The notes beneath the pieces were generated by a model. The model did not search any database. It was not told the origin of the DNA and worked only from the letters and a program-made list of their open reading frames with translations. A stretch of 64,000 nt of DNA, from contig JAZGTN010000094.1 of the NCBI GenBank assembly GCA_037783415.1, positions 558,001 through 622,000 of the forward strand. The letters run 5' to 3'. Position 1 is the first letter of the stretch, and the number at the start of each line of letters is the position of its first letter. This stretch comes from Leptasterias polaris. Lineage: Eukaryota; Echinodermata; Asteroidea; Forcipulatida; Asteriidae. Below are positions 63,301 to 63,322 of this stretch, one piece after another. A program made the translations under genes and the position numbers.

Positions 63301-63322
63301 GGTGGCATTGATGGTTGATTGA
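156..63322 (+). CDS. RTTN: Rotatin-like centriolar protein, 31 exons, 5' end outside window
   Basis: Join of 31 exons (listed separately); splice phases agree at all 30 junctions and give 1,486 residues before the TGA at 63320-63322. The protein is almost wholly Leu/Ala-rich amphipathic helices, as expected of armadillo/HEAT repeats. I see no membrane segment or catalytic motif. A Ser/Thr-rich linker lies near residues 750-790 and an acidic run (EESDDDDD) near 1058-1066. Blocks at residues 605-618 (LGWLTPLWSYRDPE) and 1420-1438 (VDAMWALLYGSQKAKAILK) match what I recall of vertebrate rotatin, whose C-terminus also ends with an ALWAL-type armadillo helix. Known role of the family: centriole elongation and basal-body integrity, with effects on cilia, left-right axis and brain growth. 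The N-terminal third is not in the window. Alternatives are another large ARM-repeat centrosomal protein, but length, C-terminal block and exon order favour rotatin. No search could be run. Confidence 0.85.
421..690. repeat. Dispersed repeat family X, copy 1
   Basis: Shares in the same order the phrases aaaccaagtgaagacaa, cataaaatgc, a 'ccacagctgataattgg' core and a 'gcagcctattg' block with 12228-12460 and 24280-24480. No terminal repeats or coding capacity seen; family unknown. It occupies most of the exon 1-2 intron (328-948). Confidence 0.5.
949..1048 (+). CDS. RTTN: RTTN exon 2
   Basis: Acceptor tattttag, donor GTTTAC. Residues 58-90 (IEGLLQVFGIFTAVNSEDDL...). Ends with 1 nt of the next codon, completed by exon 3. 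Confidence 0.83.
1049..1631 (+). other. Intron, nothing recognised
   Basis: AT-rich intronic sequence; no repeat, RNA gene or ORF of note seen. Confidence 0.5.
1632..1738 (+). CDS. RTTN: RTTN exon 3
   Basis: Acceptor tattgcag, donor GTATAT. Residues 91-126 (DVTVHKAFLSQGGLEKVIEC...), a typical two-helix ARM unit. Ends on a codon boundary. Confidence 0.85.
1739..2155 (+). other. Intron, nothing recognised
   Basis: AT-rich intronic sequence without visible repeat structure. Confidence 0.5.
2156..2267 (+). CDS. RTTN: RTTN exon 4
   Basis: Acceptor ttggtag, donor GTGAGT. Residues 127-163 (LLLIPACMCILRHILHANVS...). The acceptor lacks a strong pyrimidine tract, but frame and phase fit both neighbours. 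Confidence 0.82.
3060..3480 (+). pseudogene. Decayed non-LTR retrotransposon RT fragment
   Basis: Translating across several stops and frameshifts gives a recognisable Jockey/CR1-type RT core. QSAY, an HST-like block and a VHNDL segment are followed by ALLDLFPAFDTLDH (the ALLDLSAAFDTVDH motif) at about 3255-3303, then a 'GRAL.GCASYLSTQRQSV' block to about 3410. Heavily mutated and truncated at both ends, so certainly inactive. Confidence 0.65.
3521..3819. mobile_element. piggyBac-like non-autonomous element (MITE)
   Basis: Bounded by TTAA at 3521-3524 and 3816-3819. Directly inside are inverted ends: left CACGTTGACTGCCG, right CGGCAGTCAACGAG, matching at nearly all positions. TTAA target duplication is the signature of piggyBac elements. 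About 290 bp with no transposase ORF; an internal perfect palindrome CTACGAGTATACTCGTAG lies near 3740-3757, with a related copy close to the right end. Confidence 0.7.
4147..4294 (+). CDS. RTTN: RTTN exon 5
   Basis: Acceptor gtttttcag, strong donor GTAAGT at 4295. An internal GT at 4257 also ends in an open frame but gives the wrong phase for exon 6, so the later donor was chosen. Residues 164-212 (GALLCYTDSRVRYHVSHIMV... FSLPKCISQ). Confidence 0.85.
4430..4734 (+). other. Open intronic segment, candidate cassette exon
   Basis: A good acceptor (ttgctttttag) at 4429 is followed by 101 open codons (HKSPDGDVEMHTSLLFPYTS...SVFDIICYPV) and a GTATGT donor at 4735. The start phase fits exon 5, but the end phase (1) does not fit exon 6, so it cannot be a constitutive exon with that donor. 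May be chance or an alternative exon. Confidence 0.2.
4854..4912. repeat. Short tandem duplication (about 20 bp x2)
   Basis: GGAACTGGTACCAGAAAATT occurs twice head to tail, with degenerate flanking copies. It contains the near-palindrome CTGGTACCAG. Confidence 0.7.
5509..5709 (+). CDS. RTTN: RTTN exon 6
   Basis: Acceptor ttttgtttag, donor GTACTT. Residues 213-279 (KYRLPFRCATVQSQSIHRTE...). The SLP...K(Y)RLPF junction with exon 5 is a plausible conserved rotatin block. Confidence 0.85.
6131..6150. repeat. Poly(A) tract
   Basis: About 19 consecutive A between gcg and gtg; could be an old retroposon tail but no element body was identified. Confidence 0.6.
6300..6400 (+). repeat. SINE-like dispersed repeat fragment, family Y
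   Basis: The segment from gtgtgttaagcgctgtat through actcagtactttcccgag to a ctgtgaaaaaaatcca block recurs at 41945-42020 (plus) and in reverse at 56820-57070. Box sequence 'GCGCTGTATACTCAGTACT' is shared. Confidence 0.5.
6709..6835 (+). CDS. RTTN: RTTN exon 7
   Basis: Acceptor tgttattag at 6700-6708 (chosen over the AG at 6722 because only it keeps phase with exon 6), donor GTATGG. Residues 280-322 (SSFDPDLELLKEEQDLMACS...), a charged then helical segment. Confidence 0.78.
6850..6945 (+). repeat. SINE 3' tail fragment
   Basis: Ends in gagcgctatataagaacc followed by an ATTATT-like tail, matching in sense orientation the tail end of the minus-strand SINEs at 21462-21812 and 46890-47232. Lies just inside the exon 7-8 intron. 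Confidence 0.4.
7187..7312. repeat. TTTG / TTGG microsatellites
   Basis: Runs of (TTTG)n at about 7188-7253 followed by (TTGG)n at about 7281-7300, and T-runs. The ORFs of Phe/Cys/Leu/Val or Asn/Lys/Thr repeats here are artefacts of the repeat. Confidence 0.9.
7804..7928 (+). CDS. RTTN: RTTN exon 8
   Basis: Acceptor ctttctgcag, donor GTAACA. Residues 323-363 (MSLWRLSLWLLTDMVAQDGF...). Ends with 2 nt of a split codon. Confidence 0.84.
8015..8676. mobile_element. TIR DNA transposon remnant / MITE with TA ends
   Basis: Left end GACTGTGCAAGTCTCGCGC at 8017-8035 is the exact reverse complement of 8656-8674, and both ends are flanked by TA. About 658 bp between ends, with no long ORF. TA duplication suggests the Tc1/mariner superfamily, though family assignment is inference. 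Confidence 0.7.
9036..9353 (+). CDS. RTTN: RTTN exon 9 (largest)
   Basis: Acceptor gattttcag, donor GTAGGT. At 318 bp it is the longest exon found. Residues 364-469, with a Leu-rich start (LLLVEVLSFLMLLLKSLALY) followed by a polar loop and a second helical block. Confidence 0.87.
9354..9890 (+). other. Intron, nothing recognised
   Basis: No repeat or ORF of note. Confidence 0.5.
9891..10028 (+). CDS. RTTN: RTTN exon 10
   Basis: Acceptor cccttttctag, donor GTATGA. Residues 470-515 (WRRKTGYLGGSLTHALLLSL...). The split Trp codon is completed here. Confidence 0.85.
10195..10850. other. GC-richer block of unknown origin in intron
   Basis: About 650 bp clearly richer in G and C than flanking intron. 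Short phrases recur imperfectly (gatgtcgg, acgttggc, tgttggcaag, ctgccaacg), with two open stretches of 76 and 88 codons that resemble no family I know. Its edges at about 10195 and 10850 are fairly sharp, which suggests an insertion. Confidence 0.4.
11026..11101 (+). CDS. RTTN: RTTN exon 11
   Basis: Acceptor tattttcttag, donor GTAATT. Residues 516-541 (RPGWSLDWADGDSMSLCQLL...). Ends on a codon boundary. Confidence 0.83.
11390..11520. repeat. Imperfect direct repeat (ggtccacggttgctatca)
   Basis: ggtccacggttgctatcac occurs at about 11421 and 11456, with a diverged third copy near 11495, followed by TGTG-rich runs. Confidence 0.6.
11725..11770. repeat. TG/CG-rich simple repeat
   Basis: (gtgtgtgcgtgtg)-type run immediately before the 145-bp tandem repeat. 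Confidence 0.8.
11771..12082. repeat. 145-bp tandem repeat, about 2.1 copies
   Basis: Copies start at 11771, 11916 and 12061 with gtccg(a/g)(g/t)(c/t)gataactcaa; each carries 'ggacttggca', 'ttggtcttgagatccc' and 'ggtcatta(c/t)ggct'. About 80-85% alike by eye. Style resembles the 130-bp repeats at 45660-46180. Confidence 0.75.
12228..12460. repeat. Dispersed repeat family X, copy 2
   Basis: Shares aaaccaaataaagacaac, cataaaatgcact, 'tggctg..agccacggctg' and 'ggctgcctattga' blocks, in the same order, with copies at 421-690 and 24280-24480. Confidence 0.5.
12943..13071 (+). CDS. RTTN: RTTN exon 12
   Basis: Acceptor tctgtgcag, donor GTCAGA. Residues 542-584 (VVSAFHVGRGGTAMSYMGKG...HEMATRSHQK). 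Precedes the 7.4 kb LINE-bearing intron. Confidence 0.84.
13340..13915. repeat. MITE-like repeat Z, copy 1, interrupted by a LINE tail
   Basis: 13340-13586 and 13795-13915 together match 59285-59655 (shared: cctatataaatgta, atatacaataaaactaacc, ctcaaaatgctt, caataagtttttattgcc-like). The middle is foreign: 13587-13790 begins with (AAT)n and on the minus strand ends GCCCGAATAAATATTATTAT, like a 5'-truncated LINE 3' end. Confidence 0.6.
13587..13790 (-). mobile_element. 5'-truncated LINE 3' end
   Basis: Minus-strand 3'UTR-like sequence with a terminal (ATT)n tail, inserted within repeat Z. No RT domain is left, so the class is inferred from tail shape and the target interruption. Confidence 0.4.
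14944..14974. repeat. (ACGT)n self-complementary microsatellite
   Basis: cgtacgatacgtacgtacgt-type run directly before the 43-bp minisatellite; every unit is a palindrome. Confidence 0.85.
14972..15908. repeat. 42-44 bp minisatellite, about 17 copies
   Basis: Unit (c)acacactacaagagtggtg + aaagatt(t/g)gtcaatatcat, alternating between forms with and without an extra 'ac'. One partial unit (14972-14998) lies left of a SINE, 16 units lie at 15286-15908, and the array resumes for part of a unit at 20309-20340 after the LINE nest. Confidence 0.92.
14999..15285 (+). mobile_element. SINE inserted in minisatellite
   Basis: Starts with gacacttgtgcccctgagca and 'aaggcacttaacc', a block typical of V-SINE/tRNA-SINE bodies and related to the body of the SINE at 21462-21812. 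Ends near an A-rich aataaaaaaa tail, and lies between minisatellite units. No tRNA head was clear in this copy. Confidence 0.5.
16281..16312. repeat. (CAATT)n tail of L2-like LINE
   Basis: Six near-perfect CAATT units, the 3' tail of the minus-strand LINE. Confidence 0.85.
16587..16817 (-). CDS. C-terminal part of LINE ORF after frameshift
   Basis: Continues the RT C-terminus (ASKTIGLDIKDLHCIFESAI... SGRIRPPRTRTKRFRMSFLP). This carries the IG..L..L......A..I..D..HP ... RT.R...SF.P.A pattern of L2/CR1 LINEs. It is offset by one base from the upstream ORF, so in this copy the RT product is truncated or mis-ended. Confidence 0.75.
   Translation of the reverse strand: MASKTIGLDIKDLHCIFESAITSKIHVIMQDSTHPLNSSVVVNKSGRIRPPRTRTKRFRMSFLPNACHLFNSKFKR
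16820..19519 (-). CDS. LINE ORF: endonuclease + reverse transcriptase (899 codons)
   Basis: APE-type endonuclease about residues 103-312 (SETW 138-141, GDFNH 257-261, SDHN 307-310) and reverse transcriptase about 520-800 (GPDGV 536-540, FRPIALTS 593-600, FVDFSSAFNTI 661-671, GAPQGCVLSP 719-728, catalytic YADD 750-753). The key catalytic motifs are present. Near residue 850 the frame is lost by a one-base indel (around 16975-16990, at a T-run) and the C-terminal domain continues in the frame of 16587-16817. The first 30 residues look like a signal peptide or membrane anchor (MLVCQFIFSALFFSVICHVS), and a basic RVRLRRRK stretch precedes the endonuclease. Most similar in my judgement to L2/CR1-clade ORF2. 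No separate ORF1 is present. Confidence 0.85.
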   Translation of the reverse strand: MMCSTSRTMLVCQFIFSALFFSVICHVSTQLAELPVSTVYERPLPIIVYTRESLLRLRSTVTATPSLETDIPPEAHLTQLKRGKKGGIRVRLRRRKYNPPLPSIVLGNTQSLRNKLDELKACTSYRYEFRDSCLMCFSETWFNDTNTTFDTNIDGFSCERLDRTAESGKSTGGGVCIYVNKNWCTNVSVVERLCSPDIELLTVGLRPHYLPREFNQIFVTTVYISPSADADIASSKIAELINNLETRAPDAVKLVLGDFNHCELKNILPHYDQYVKVPTRKDKILDKCYGNIGKAYKAHGKAGLGLSDHNIIHLLPVYKQKLKQQKPIIVRTRKWTRENTATLRGCLDCTDWDVFFGHNTIDEATEAVGDYLQFCEKLVIPEVEHKIFPNNKPWITKDIRCLLERKHKAFRDGDLTEKRRVQREITKHIRLSKKKYGKTIEDNFRQHDSKKAWAGLKSITGIGKRTNTFIPSSDSGTFANDLNQFYTRFDAFDFRLVNNHLCDDLRGQVNDANRIELSISTIEKSFKRIKGNKASGPDGVSGRFLKSCYKELSSVFQRLFQWSLDYNIIPKIWKTSTVIPIPKIPKPKVMNDFRPIALTSSVMKYFEYVIKDIILAQTKAYTDPAQFAYRSGRGVDDAILTLVHYIYEHLDKPHSYVRTLFVDFSSAFNTIQPHLLTAKLNRMCVNPHISLWINSFLTDRIQRVLFMNSISEKMHTNTGAPQGCVLSPVLFSLYSSDYRHSDTSCPIIKYADDTSLTSLISMNDESSYRKEIANFVNWCDLNYLALTVSKTKEIVFDFRKTKTVIEPIYINDTRVEMVENFKYLGTSIDSNLNWKINTQKLVAKANQRMFLSGSLNHLMFAMTFYFFFIKVLSNLLSPSAFVSGMVILEPKTVTDWNVS
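19740..19905. repeat. A-rich and (AAAT)n tracts
   Basis: Repeated aaaaaatc and aaataaat units in the 3' region of the outer LINE. Confidence 0.8.
19957..20308 (-). pseudogene. RT C-terminal fragment of outer LINE
   Basis: Reads YGEMSYTDRLCTLKWSSLSS then RRN, FKHLFAR..., FPRLWSALPVEFRNS, FLKAL. This is the familiar C-terminal RT pattern (ERL..L.W.PLS.RR ... WN.LP..... S...FK..L) of CR1/Jockey-type LINEs. The 5' end is cut at the minisatellite junction, as expected from incomplete reverse transcription. The stop is at 19957. Confidence 0.7.
20450..20551 (+). CDS. RTTN: RTTN exon 13, conserved LGWLTPLWSYRDPE block
   Basis: Acceptor atatttag, donor GTCAGT; both codon-phase 0. Residues 585-618. 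The end of the exon (LGWLTPLWSYRDPE) is the part I most clearly associate with rotatin. Confidence 0.87.
20826..20984 (+). CDS. RTTN: RTTN exon 14
   Basis: Acceptor gttattcag, donor GTGAAG. Residues 619-671 (VRAAGLAIAASLSSTEEGRI...CSIVRQQ), continuing the YRDPE-VRAAGL ARM unit across the intron. Confidence 0.87.
21106..22640. repeat. 31-bp minisatellite, roughly 38 copies, split by a SINE
   Basis: Unit atcagaatggagaaggctcc + caaaccaaaat, with variants aaaatgg, aaaatag and gaagcctcc. Because 31 is one more than a multiple of three, and the unit lacks stops in any forward frame, all frames stay open and cycle with a 93-bp period (MEKAPKPKYQ / NGEGSQTKIS / KWRRLPNQNI). Not a gene. Confidence 0.93.
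21462..21812 (-). mobile_element. tRNA-derived SINE inserted in the 31-bp array
   Basis: On the minus strand: tRNA-Ser/Leu-like head (GTGGCCGAGCGGTTAAGAGC; box B GGGTTTGAGTCCC), body with CACTTGTGTCCCTGAGCAAG and CTCCCTGGGGAG-like blocks, tail ...GCGCGATATAAATCCATATT with (ATT)n. The copy at 46890-47232 is the same family. Body and tail resemble V-/Deu-type SINEs of deuterostomes (inference). Confidence 0.8.
22973..23086 (+). CDS. RTTN: RTTN exon 15, donor duplicated downstream
   Basis: Acceptor ttataacag, donor GTAGGT at 23087. Residues 672-709 (ATLLLVNLLSQDEQNGNPEE...IDDQQTK). The last 40 bp and the donor are repeated 66 bp downstream, so a second in-frame donor at 23153 would add 22 residues. 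Confidence 0.86.
23113..23178 (+). repeat. 66-bp duplication of exon 15 end and its splice donor
   Basis: agtatgggctggsCttgtta, tagatgaccaacagacaaa and the GTAGGTGG donor recur exactly 66 bp after the exon copy, followed by a start of a third unit (attaagtatgg). The reading frame is open through to the second donor at 23153. Confidence 0.9.
23466..23649 (+). CDS. RTTN: RTTN exon 16
   Basis: Acceptor tttcaaag, donor GTAACA. Residues 710-770 (VSLCGLPALLAVLKHYNVYQ...), then a Ser/Thr/Ala/Val-rich linker ending STTTTT. Confidence 0.85.
23650..24721 (+). other. Intron with one dispersed repeat
   Basis: Apart from family X copy 3 (24280-24480), no structure noticed. Confidence 0.45.
24280..24480. 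repeat. Dispersed repeat family X, copy 3
   Basis: Shares ccaaaccaagtaaagataac, tctcatagggtgcact, 'ggctgacaatcggccgtgg', 'catgctagaatctc' and 'ctggctgcctatc' with copies 1 and 2. Confidence 0.5.
24722..24807 (+). CDS. RTTN: RTTN exon 17
   Basis: Acceptor ttatgtacag, donor GTATGT. Residues 771-799, a polar low-complexity start (DLGSNQGDSGSTTPAS) that continues the linker of exon 16. Confidence 0.78.
25271..26192. mobile_element. TIR DNA transposon remnant, pogo/Tc1-like ends
   Basis: Left end from 25271, TATACCGTATTTTCCTGTGT then ATA..GGACACTG, mirrors the right end finishing at 26192 (reverse complement TATACCAGATTTTCCTGTGT then ATAAATAAGGCACTG). About 920 bp with TA at both borders and no transposase ORF. 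Superfamily (Tc1/mariner, pogo-type) is inferred from TA and the end sequence. Confidence 0.6.
26215..26390 (-). mobile_element. Truncated tRNA-derived SINE
   Basis: The 5' part of the same SINE family as 21462-21812: minus-strand GTTGTGGCTGAGCAGTCTAG head, box B-like GGGTTTGGGTTCGA region and TGAGCAGGACACTTTACC block. The rest is missing. Sits just right of the TIR element. Confidence 0.65.
26486..26552 (+). CDS. RTTN: RTTN exon 18
   Basis: Acceptor tttgatacag, strong donor GTAAGT. Residues 800-821 (ILSATVNSDHEVNTLLTIQN...). Short, but phase fits both sides. Confidence 0.75.
26553..27211 (+). other. Intron, nothing recognised
   Basis: AT-rich intron with no clear repeats. Confidence 0.5.
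27212..27404 (+). CDS. RTTN: RTTN exon 19, seeds the 70-bp minisatellite
   Basis: Acceptor tgttaacag, donor GTGAGA at 27405. Residues 822-885 (GSIRPSSSQSSSTLTITNSN...VTPCFISAICRLLLNLLALS). Its last 16 bases plus the donor are the first copy of the 70-bp repeat that fills the next 2.9 kb. Confidence 0.86.
27389..30332 (+). repeat. 70-bp minisatellite, 42 copies, each with a 5' splice-site sequence
   Basis: Unit: accaaagcttgatcag / GTGAGAatgtaa(t/a)c(a/t)g / gactcataaccaatccc / aaaatgtgcattattc(g/t)gttt. The first unit begins inside exon 19 (last 16 coding bases) and includes its real donor at 27405; the array runs to 30332 (2,944 bp, 42.06 units). Copies differ at only about four positions, mainly aatcag/aaacag/aaactg and ttcgg/ttctg. 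Each copy retains CAG|GTGAGA, and each has a pyrimidine-rich stretch ending in 'ccaaag', a possible weak acceptor. Confidence 0.97.
30679..30751 (-). mobile_element. tRNA-Asn-like head of a SINE
   Basis: Minus strand reads GGGCTAGATAGCTCAGTTGG, a C-G-rich anticodon arm with loop ACGTTAA (anticodon GTT, Asn) and box B GGTTCAAATCC. The T stem and acceptor stem have mismatches, so this looks like a tRNA-derived SINE head rather than a working tRNA gene. Flanked by AT-rich simple repeats; a deleted copy lies at 55205-55250. Confidence 0.6.
30755..30840. repeat. (AAAT/AATA)n simple repeat
   Basis: Low-complexity A/T run next to the SINE head. Confidence 0.85.
33460..33510. repeat. (AAT)n with SINE tail remnant
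   Basis: taataataataataataatt followed by tattgaatttatattgcgctc, the same tail context as the SINE at 21462 (aataatatggatttatatcgcgc). Confidence 0.5.
33897..34092 (-). pseudogene. Exon-like open segment inside repeat cluster
   Basis: Minus-strand segment reads KVSLRWPPTSVIHMSINFVR then KCKQKRTNIGYVLITLREGR and ...DPPHGMCLSLLHGTKT, and ends at a good donor (ACG|GTAAGT). A diverged, stop-containing relative (LRCPPDLVICMTFNN...) sits at about 31090-31270. I do not recognise the protein; it could be a captured exon or a remnant element ORF. Confidence 0.3.
35648..35872. mobile_element. 225-bp unit with perfect 34-bp inverted repeats
   Basis: 35648-35681 (beginning AAGTAACCGACGGTCTCTTC) is the exact reverse complement of 35839-35872. 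The 157 bp between them match the module at 31715-31870 (without these inverted repeats). Could be a MITE or a fold-back event. Confidence 0.75.
35961..38044 (+). other. Intron 3' part, nothing recognised
   Basis: AT-rich, no repeat or gene structure noticed in about 2 kb before exon 20. Confidence 0.45.
38045..38286 (+). CDS. RTTN: RTTN exon 20
   Basis: Acceptor aatgttgtag, donor GTAAGT. Residues 886-966 (RLIDVEHISGLLHHLSVTST...). Its 1-nt start phase matches the exon 19 donor across 10.6 kb, which supports splicing over the whole repeat cluster. Confidence 0.86.
38468..38605 (+). other. Candidate additional or alternative terminal exon
   Basis: After AG at 38466-38467 the phase required by exon 20 gives an open stretch VTRFTEKEQLPSSRYQSMLS then DTVETHEMLTPYKSHSLQTV... 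to a stop near 38603. Splicing at 38572 would keep phase with exon 21, but the donor (CA|GTCTAC) is weak. The stronger AG at 38451-38452 leads to an immediate stop. Confidence 0.25.
38606..41151 (+). other. Intron, little structure
   Basis: Only a 12-bp repeat (39849-39896) noticed. Confidence 0.45.
39849..39896. repeat. 12-bp tandem repeat x4
   Basis: caattatgtaag and catttatgtaag alternate twice. Confidence 0.8.
41152..41289 (+). CDS. RTTN: RTTN exon 21
   Basis: Acceptor ttattttatag, donor GTATTA. Residues 967-1012 (GSCTWKYIHDVWESTFSLML...). Helical ARM-like unit. Confidence 0.84.
41945..42020 (+). repeat. SINE-like dispersed repeat fragment, family Y
   Basis: Carries the tgtatactcagtgctttctg and gagtcctgt phrases shared with 6300-6400 and the reverse of 56820-57070. 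Confidence 0.4.
43140..43337 (+). CDS. RTTN: RTTN exon 22, acidic linker
   Basis: Acceptor ttcatacag, donor GTAAGA. Residues 1013-1078; a helix (STRIVTLNFLATLLSGIKYR) followed by a Lys/Ser stretch and EESDDDDD, probably a surface loop. Confidence 0.84.
43338..44998 (+). other. Intron, nothing recognised
   Basis: AT-rich; no repeats or ORFs of note before the Helitron-like element. Confidence 0.45.
44999..46366 (+). mobile_element. Helitron-like non-autonomous element
   Basis: The 3' end has the classic layout: palindromic hairpin GTGTTTGTCGACAAACAC (46338-46355), a 7-base spacer, CTAG at 46363-46366, then T. Near the left edge is a 12-bp stem hairpin CTGTTCCGACTT/AAGTCGGAACAG (45001-45026); AGCTGTTCCG (44999-45008) is the inverse of CGGAACAGCT (46326-46335), giving subterminal inverted repeats. 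The true 5' terminus is uncertain and no Rep/helicase is coded. Contains the 130-bp tandem repeats. Confidence 0.5.
45650..46180. repeat. 130-bp tandem repeat, about 4 copies
   Basis: Each copy has ccatatctcaaga(a)ct..., 'caaacttttttcagtt', 'cattggagattagccttggg', 'aaccgtgaccccat', 'gacctttacttc' and 'ggtcaaccggaagtgggacc'. Adjacent copies starting at 45795 and 45925 are nearly identical; the outer ones are more diverged. Confidence 0.88.
46890..47232 (-). mobile_element. tRNA-derived SINE, nearly complete
   Basis: Same family as 21462-21812. Minus strand: tRNA-like ATGGCCGAGTGGTTAAGAGC, box B GTGGGTTCGAGTCCC, CGCTTGTGTCCTTGAGCAAG, body with CAGGGGTATAAATGGGTACC, tail ending TATAAGAACTAG and (TTA)n at 46890-46912. 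Confidence 0.82.
47728..47901 (+). CDS. RTTN: RTTN exon 23
   Basis: Acceptor acttttcag, donor GTAAAT. Residues 1079-1136 (GHSTVNGITLCNVLLEAYDG...LRNLLAFSQQAKTTALQ). The NLLAFSQQAK segment fits rotatin's C-terminal ARM region. Confidence 0.86.
47902..48797 (+). other. Intron, nothing recognised
   Basis: No repeat or gene structure noticed. Confidence 0.45.
48798..48895 (+). CDS. RTTN: RTTN exon 24
   Basis: Acceptor gaatgccag, donor GTGACA. Residues 1137-1169 (SGLLDSLVDSMQHTHAKLNI...SAKKK), the helix that follows TTALQ in the C-terminal ARM region. Confidence 0.85.
48896..49659 (+). other. Intron, nothing recognised
   Basis: No repeat or gene structure noticed. Confidence 0.45.
49660..49737 (+). 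CDS. RTTN: RTTN exon 25
   Basis: Acceptor cttgatatag, donor GTTAGC. Residues 1170-1195 (EEPLLLKLIGQMELLQNCLY...). Confidence 0.84.
49738..50165 (+). other. Intron, nothing recognised
   Basis: No repeat or gene structure noticed. Confidence 0.45.
50166..50292 (+). CDS. RTTN: RTTN exon 26
   Basis: Acceptor atgtgtttag, donor GTATAG. Residues 1196-1237 (MTALEAGLTVVLLKLWSWSI...). Confidence 0.86.
50546..50739 (+). CDS. RTTN: RTTN exon 27
   Basis: Acceptor tattctacag, donor GTATGT. Residues 1238-1302 (ACSSLVQCAPSQRGSSLFHR...NALWK). Confidence 0.86.
51021..51180 (+). CDS. RTTN: RTTN exon 28
   Basis: Acceptor tttataacag, donor GTAAGG. Residues 1303-1355: a basic linker (QRKRKPTKQ) then LHLLANLTFSPGGQQMVMRI. 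Confidence 0.87.
51181..53203 (+). other. Intron, nothing recognised
   Basis: About 2 kb of AT-rich sequence without visible repeats. Confidence 0.45.
53204..53329 (+). CDS. RTTN: RTTN exon 29
   Basis: Acceptor gacttttcag, donor GTAAGA. Residues 1356-1397 (EALDLLLVFGASYSGSDVEY...HNLCFPSANKPKLLAS). NLCF-ANKPK is a rotatin-like block. Confidence 0.88.
53330..55204 (+). other. First part of the 9.6 kb last-but-one intron
   Basis: Contains a G-run (about 53619-53638) but no gene or recognised element. Confidence 0.4.
55205..55250 (-). mobile_element. Internally deleted copy of tRNA-headed SINE
   Basis: Minus-strand GGGCTAGATAGCTCAGTTGG joins directly to a segment matching the region after box B of the 30.7 kb copy (tgaacaaaga). 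The anticodon arm and box B (about 50 bp) are missing. Confidence 0.5.
55251..56819 (+). other. Intron segment, nothing recognised
   Basis: No repeats or gene structure noticed. Confidence 0.4.
56820..57070 (-). mobile_element. tRNA-containing SINE, family Y
   Basis: Minus strand contains GTGGTCTAGTGGTAAGACAT (box A region) and ATGGGTTTGAATCTCACC (box B) about 35 bases later. It is flanked by family Y sequence (GTGTTAAGCACTGTATAATC, AGTACTTTCC; TTTTTTTCACAGGACTTTGG). Confidence 0.6.
57071..59284 (+). other. Intron segment, nothing recognised
   Basis: AT-rich; short ORFs here have no recognisable motifs. Confidence 0.4.
59285..59655. repeat. MITE-like repeat Z, copy 2 (uninterrupted)
   Basis: Uninterrupted relative of 13340-13915. 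Begins caagtataccttt and ends aaacgtatacattcccttta; ends are loosely inverted (gtatacctttag against ctttaagggaatgtatac-like), suggesting a decayed TIR element. Confidence 0.55.
59828..60390. repeat. 30-bp minisatellite of tRNA A-box-like units, about 17 copies
   Basis: Unit gggctggttagtgcagttgg + tagaacac(tt/ta/ga)a. The first unit, ggctggtcatagctcagtta + atagaacac, is closest to the SINE head at 30.7 kb (gggctagatagctcagttgg + tagagc). Each unit therefore holds a sequence close to the Pol III A box (TRGYNNAGYNGG). No box B lies within the units. Confidence 0.92.
60391..62665 (+). other. Intron segment, nothing recognised
   Basis: AT-rich with T-runs; no element recognised. Confidence 0.4.
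62666..62743. repeat. 39-bp direct repeat x2
   Basis: tttgtttatttatgcaac(g/a)g + agtatattcaatagacctg occurs twice head to tail, one mismatch. Confidence 0.88.
62936..63039 (+). CDS. RTTN: RTTN exon 30
   Basis: Acceptor tatttttcag, donor GTGAGC. Residues 1398-1432 (DKLLPFFESKLKSGVPSVRY...MWALLYGSQK), the last full ARM helix pair. Confidence 0.88.
63158..63322 (+). CDS. RTTN: RTTN terminal exon with stop
   Basis: Acceptor ctccatcag, TGA at 63320-63322. Residues 1433-1486 (AKAILKGSTIFQSLLDSHSS...NVVALMVD). Ends the protein shortly after the QKAKAILK helix, at the place expected from vertebrate rotatin. Confidence 0.88.
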   Translation, partial: AKAILKGSTIFQSLLDSHSSTLVNHPQPLTLGKGHERLADMNEALSNVVALMVD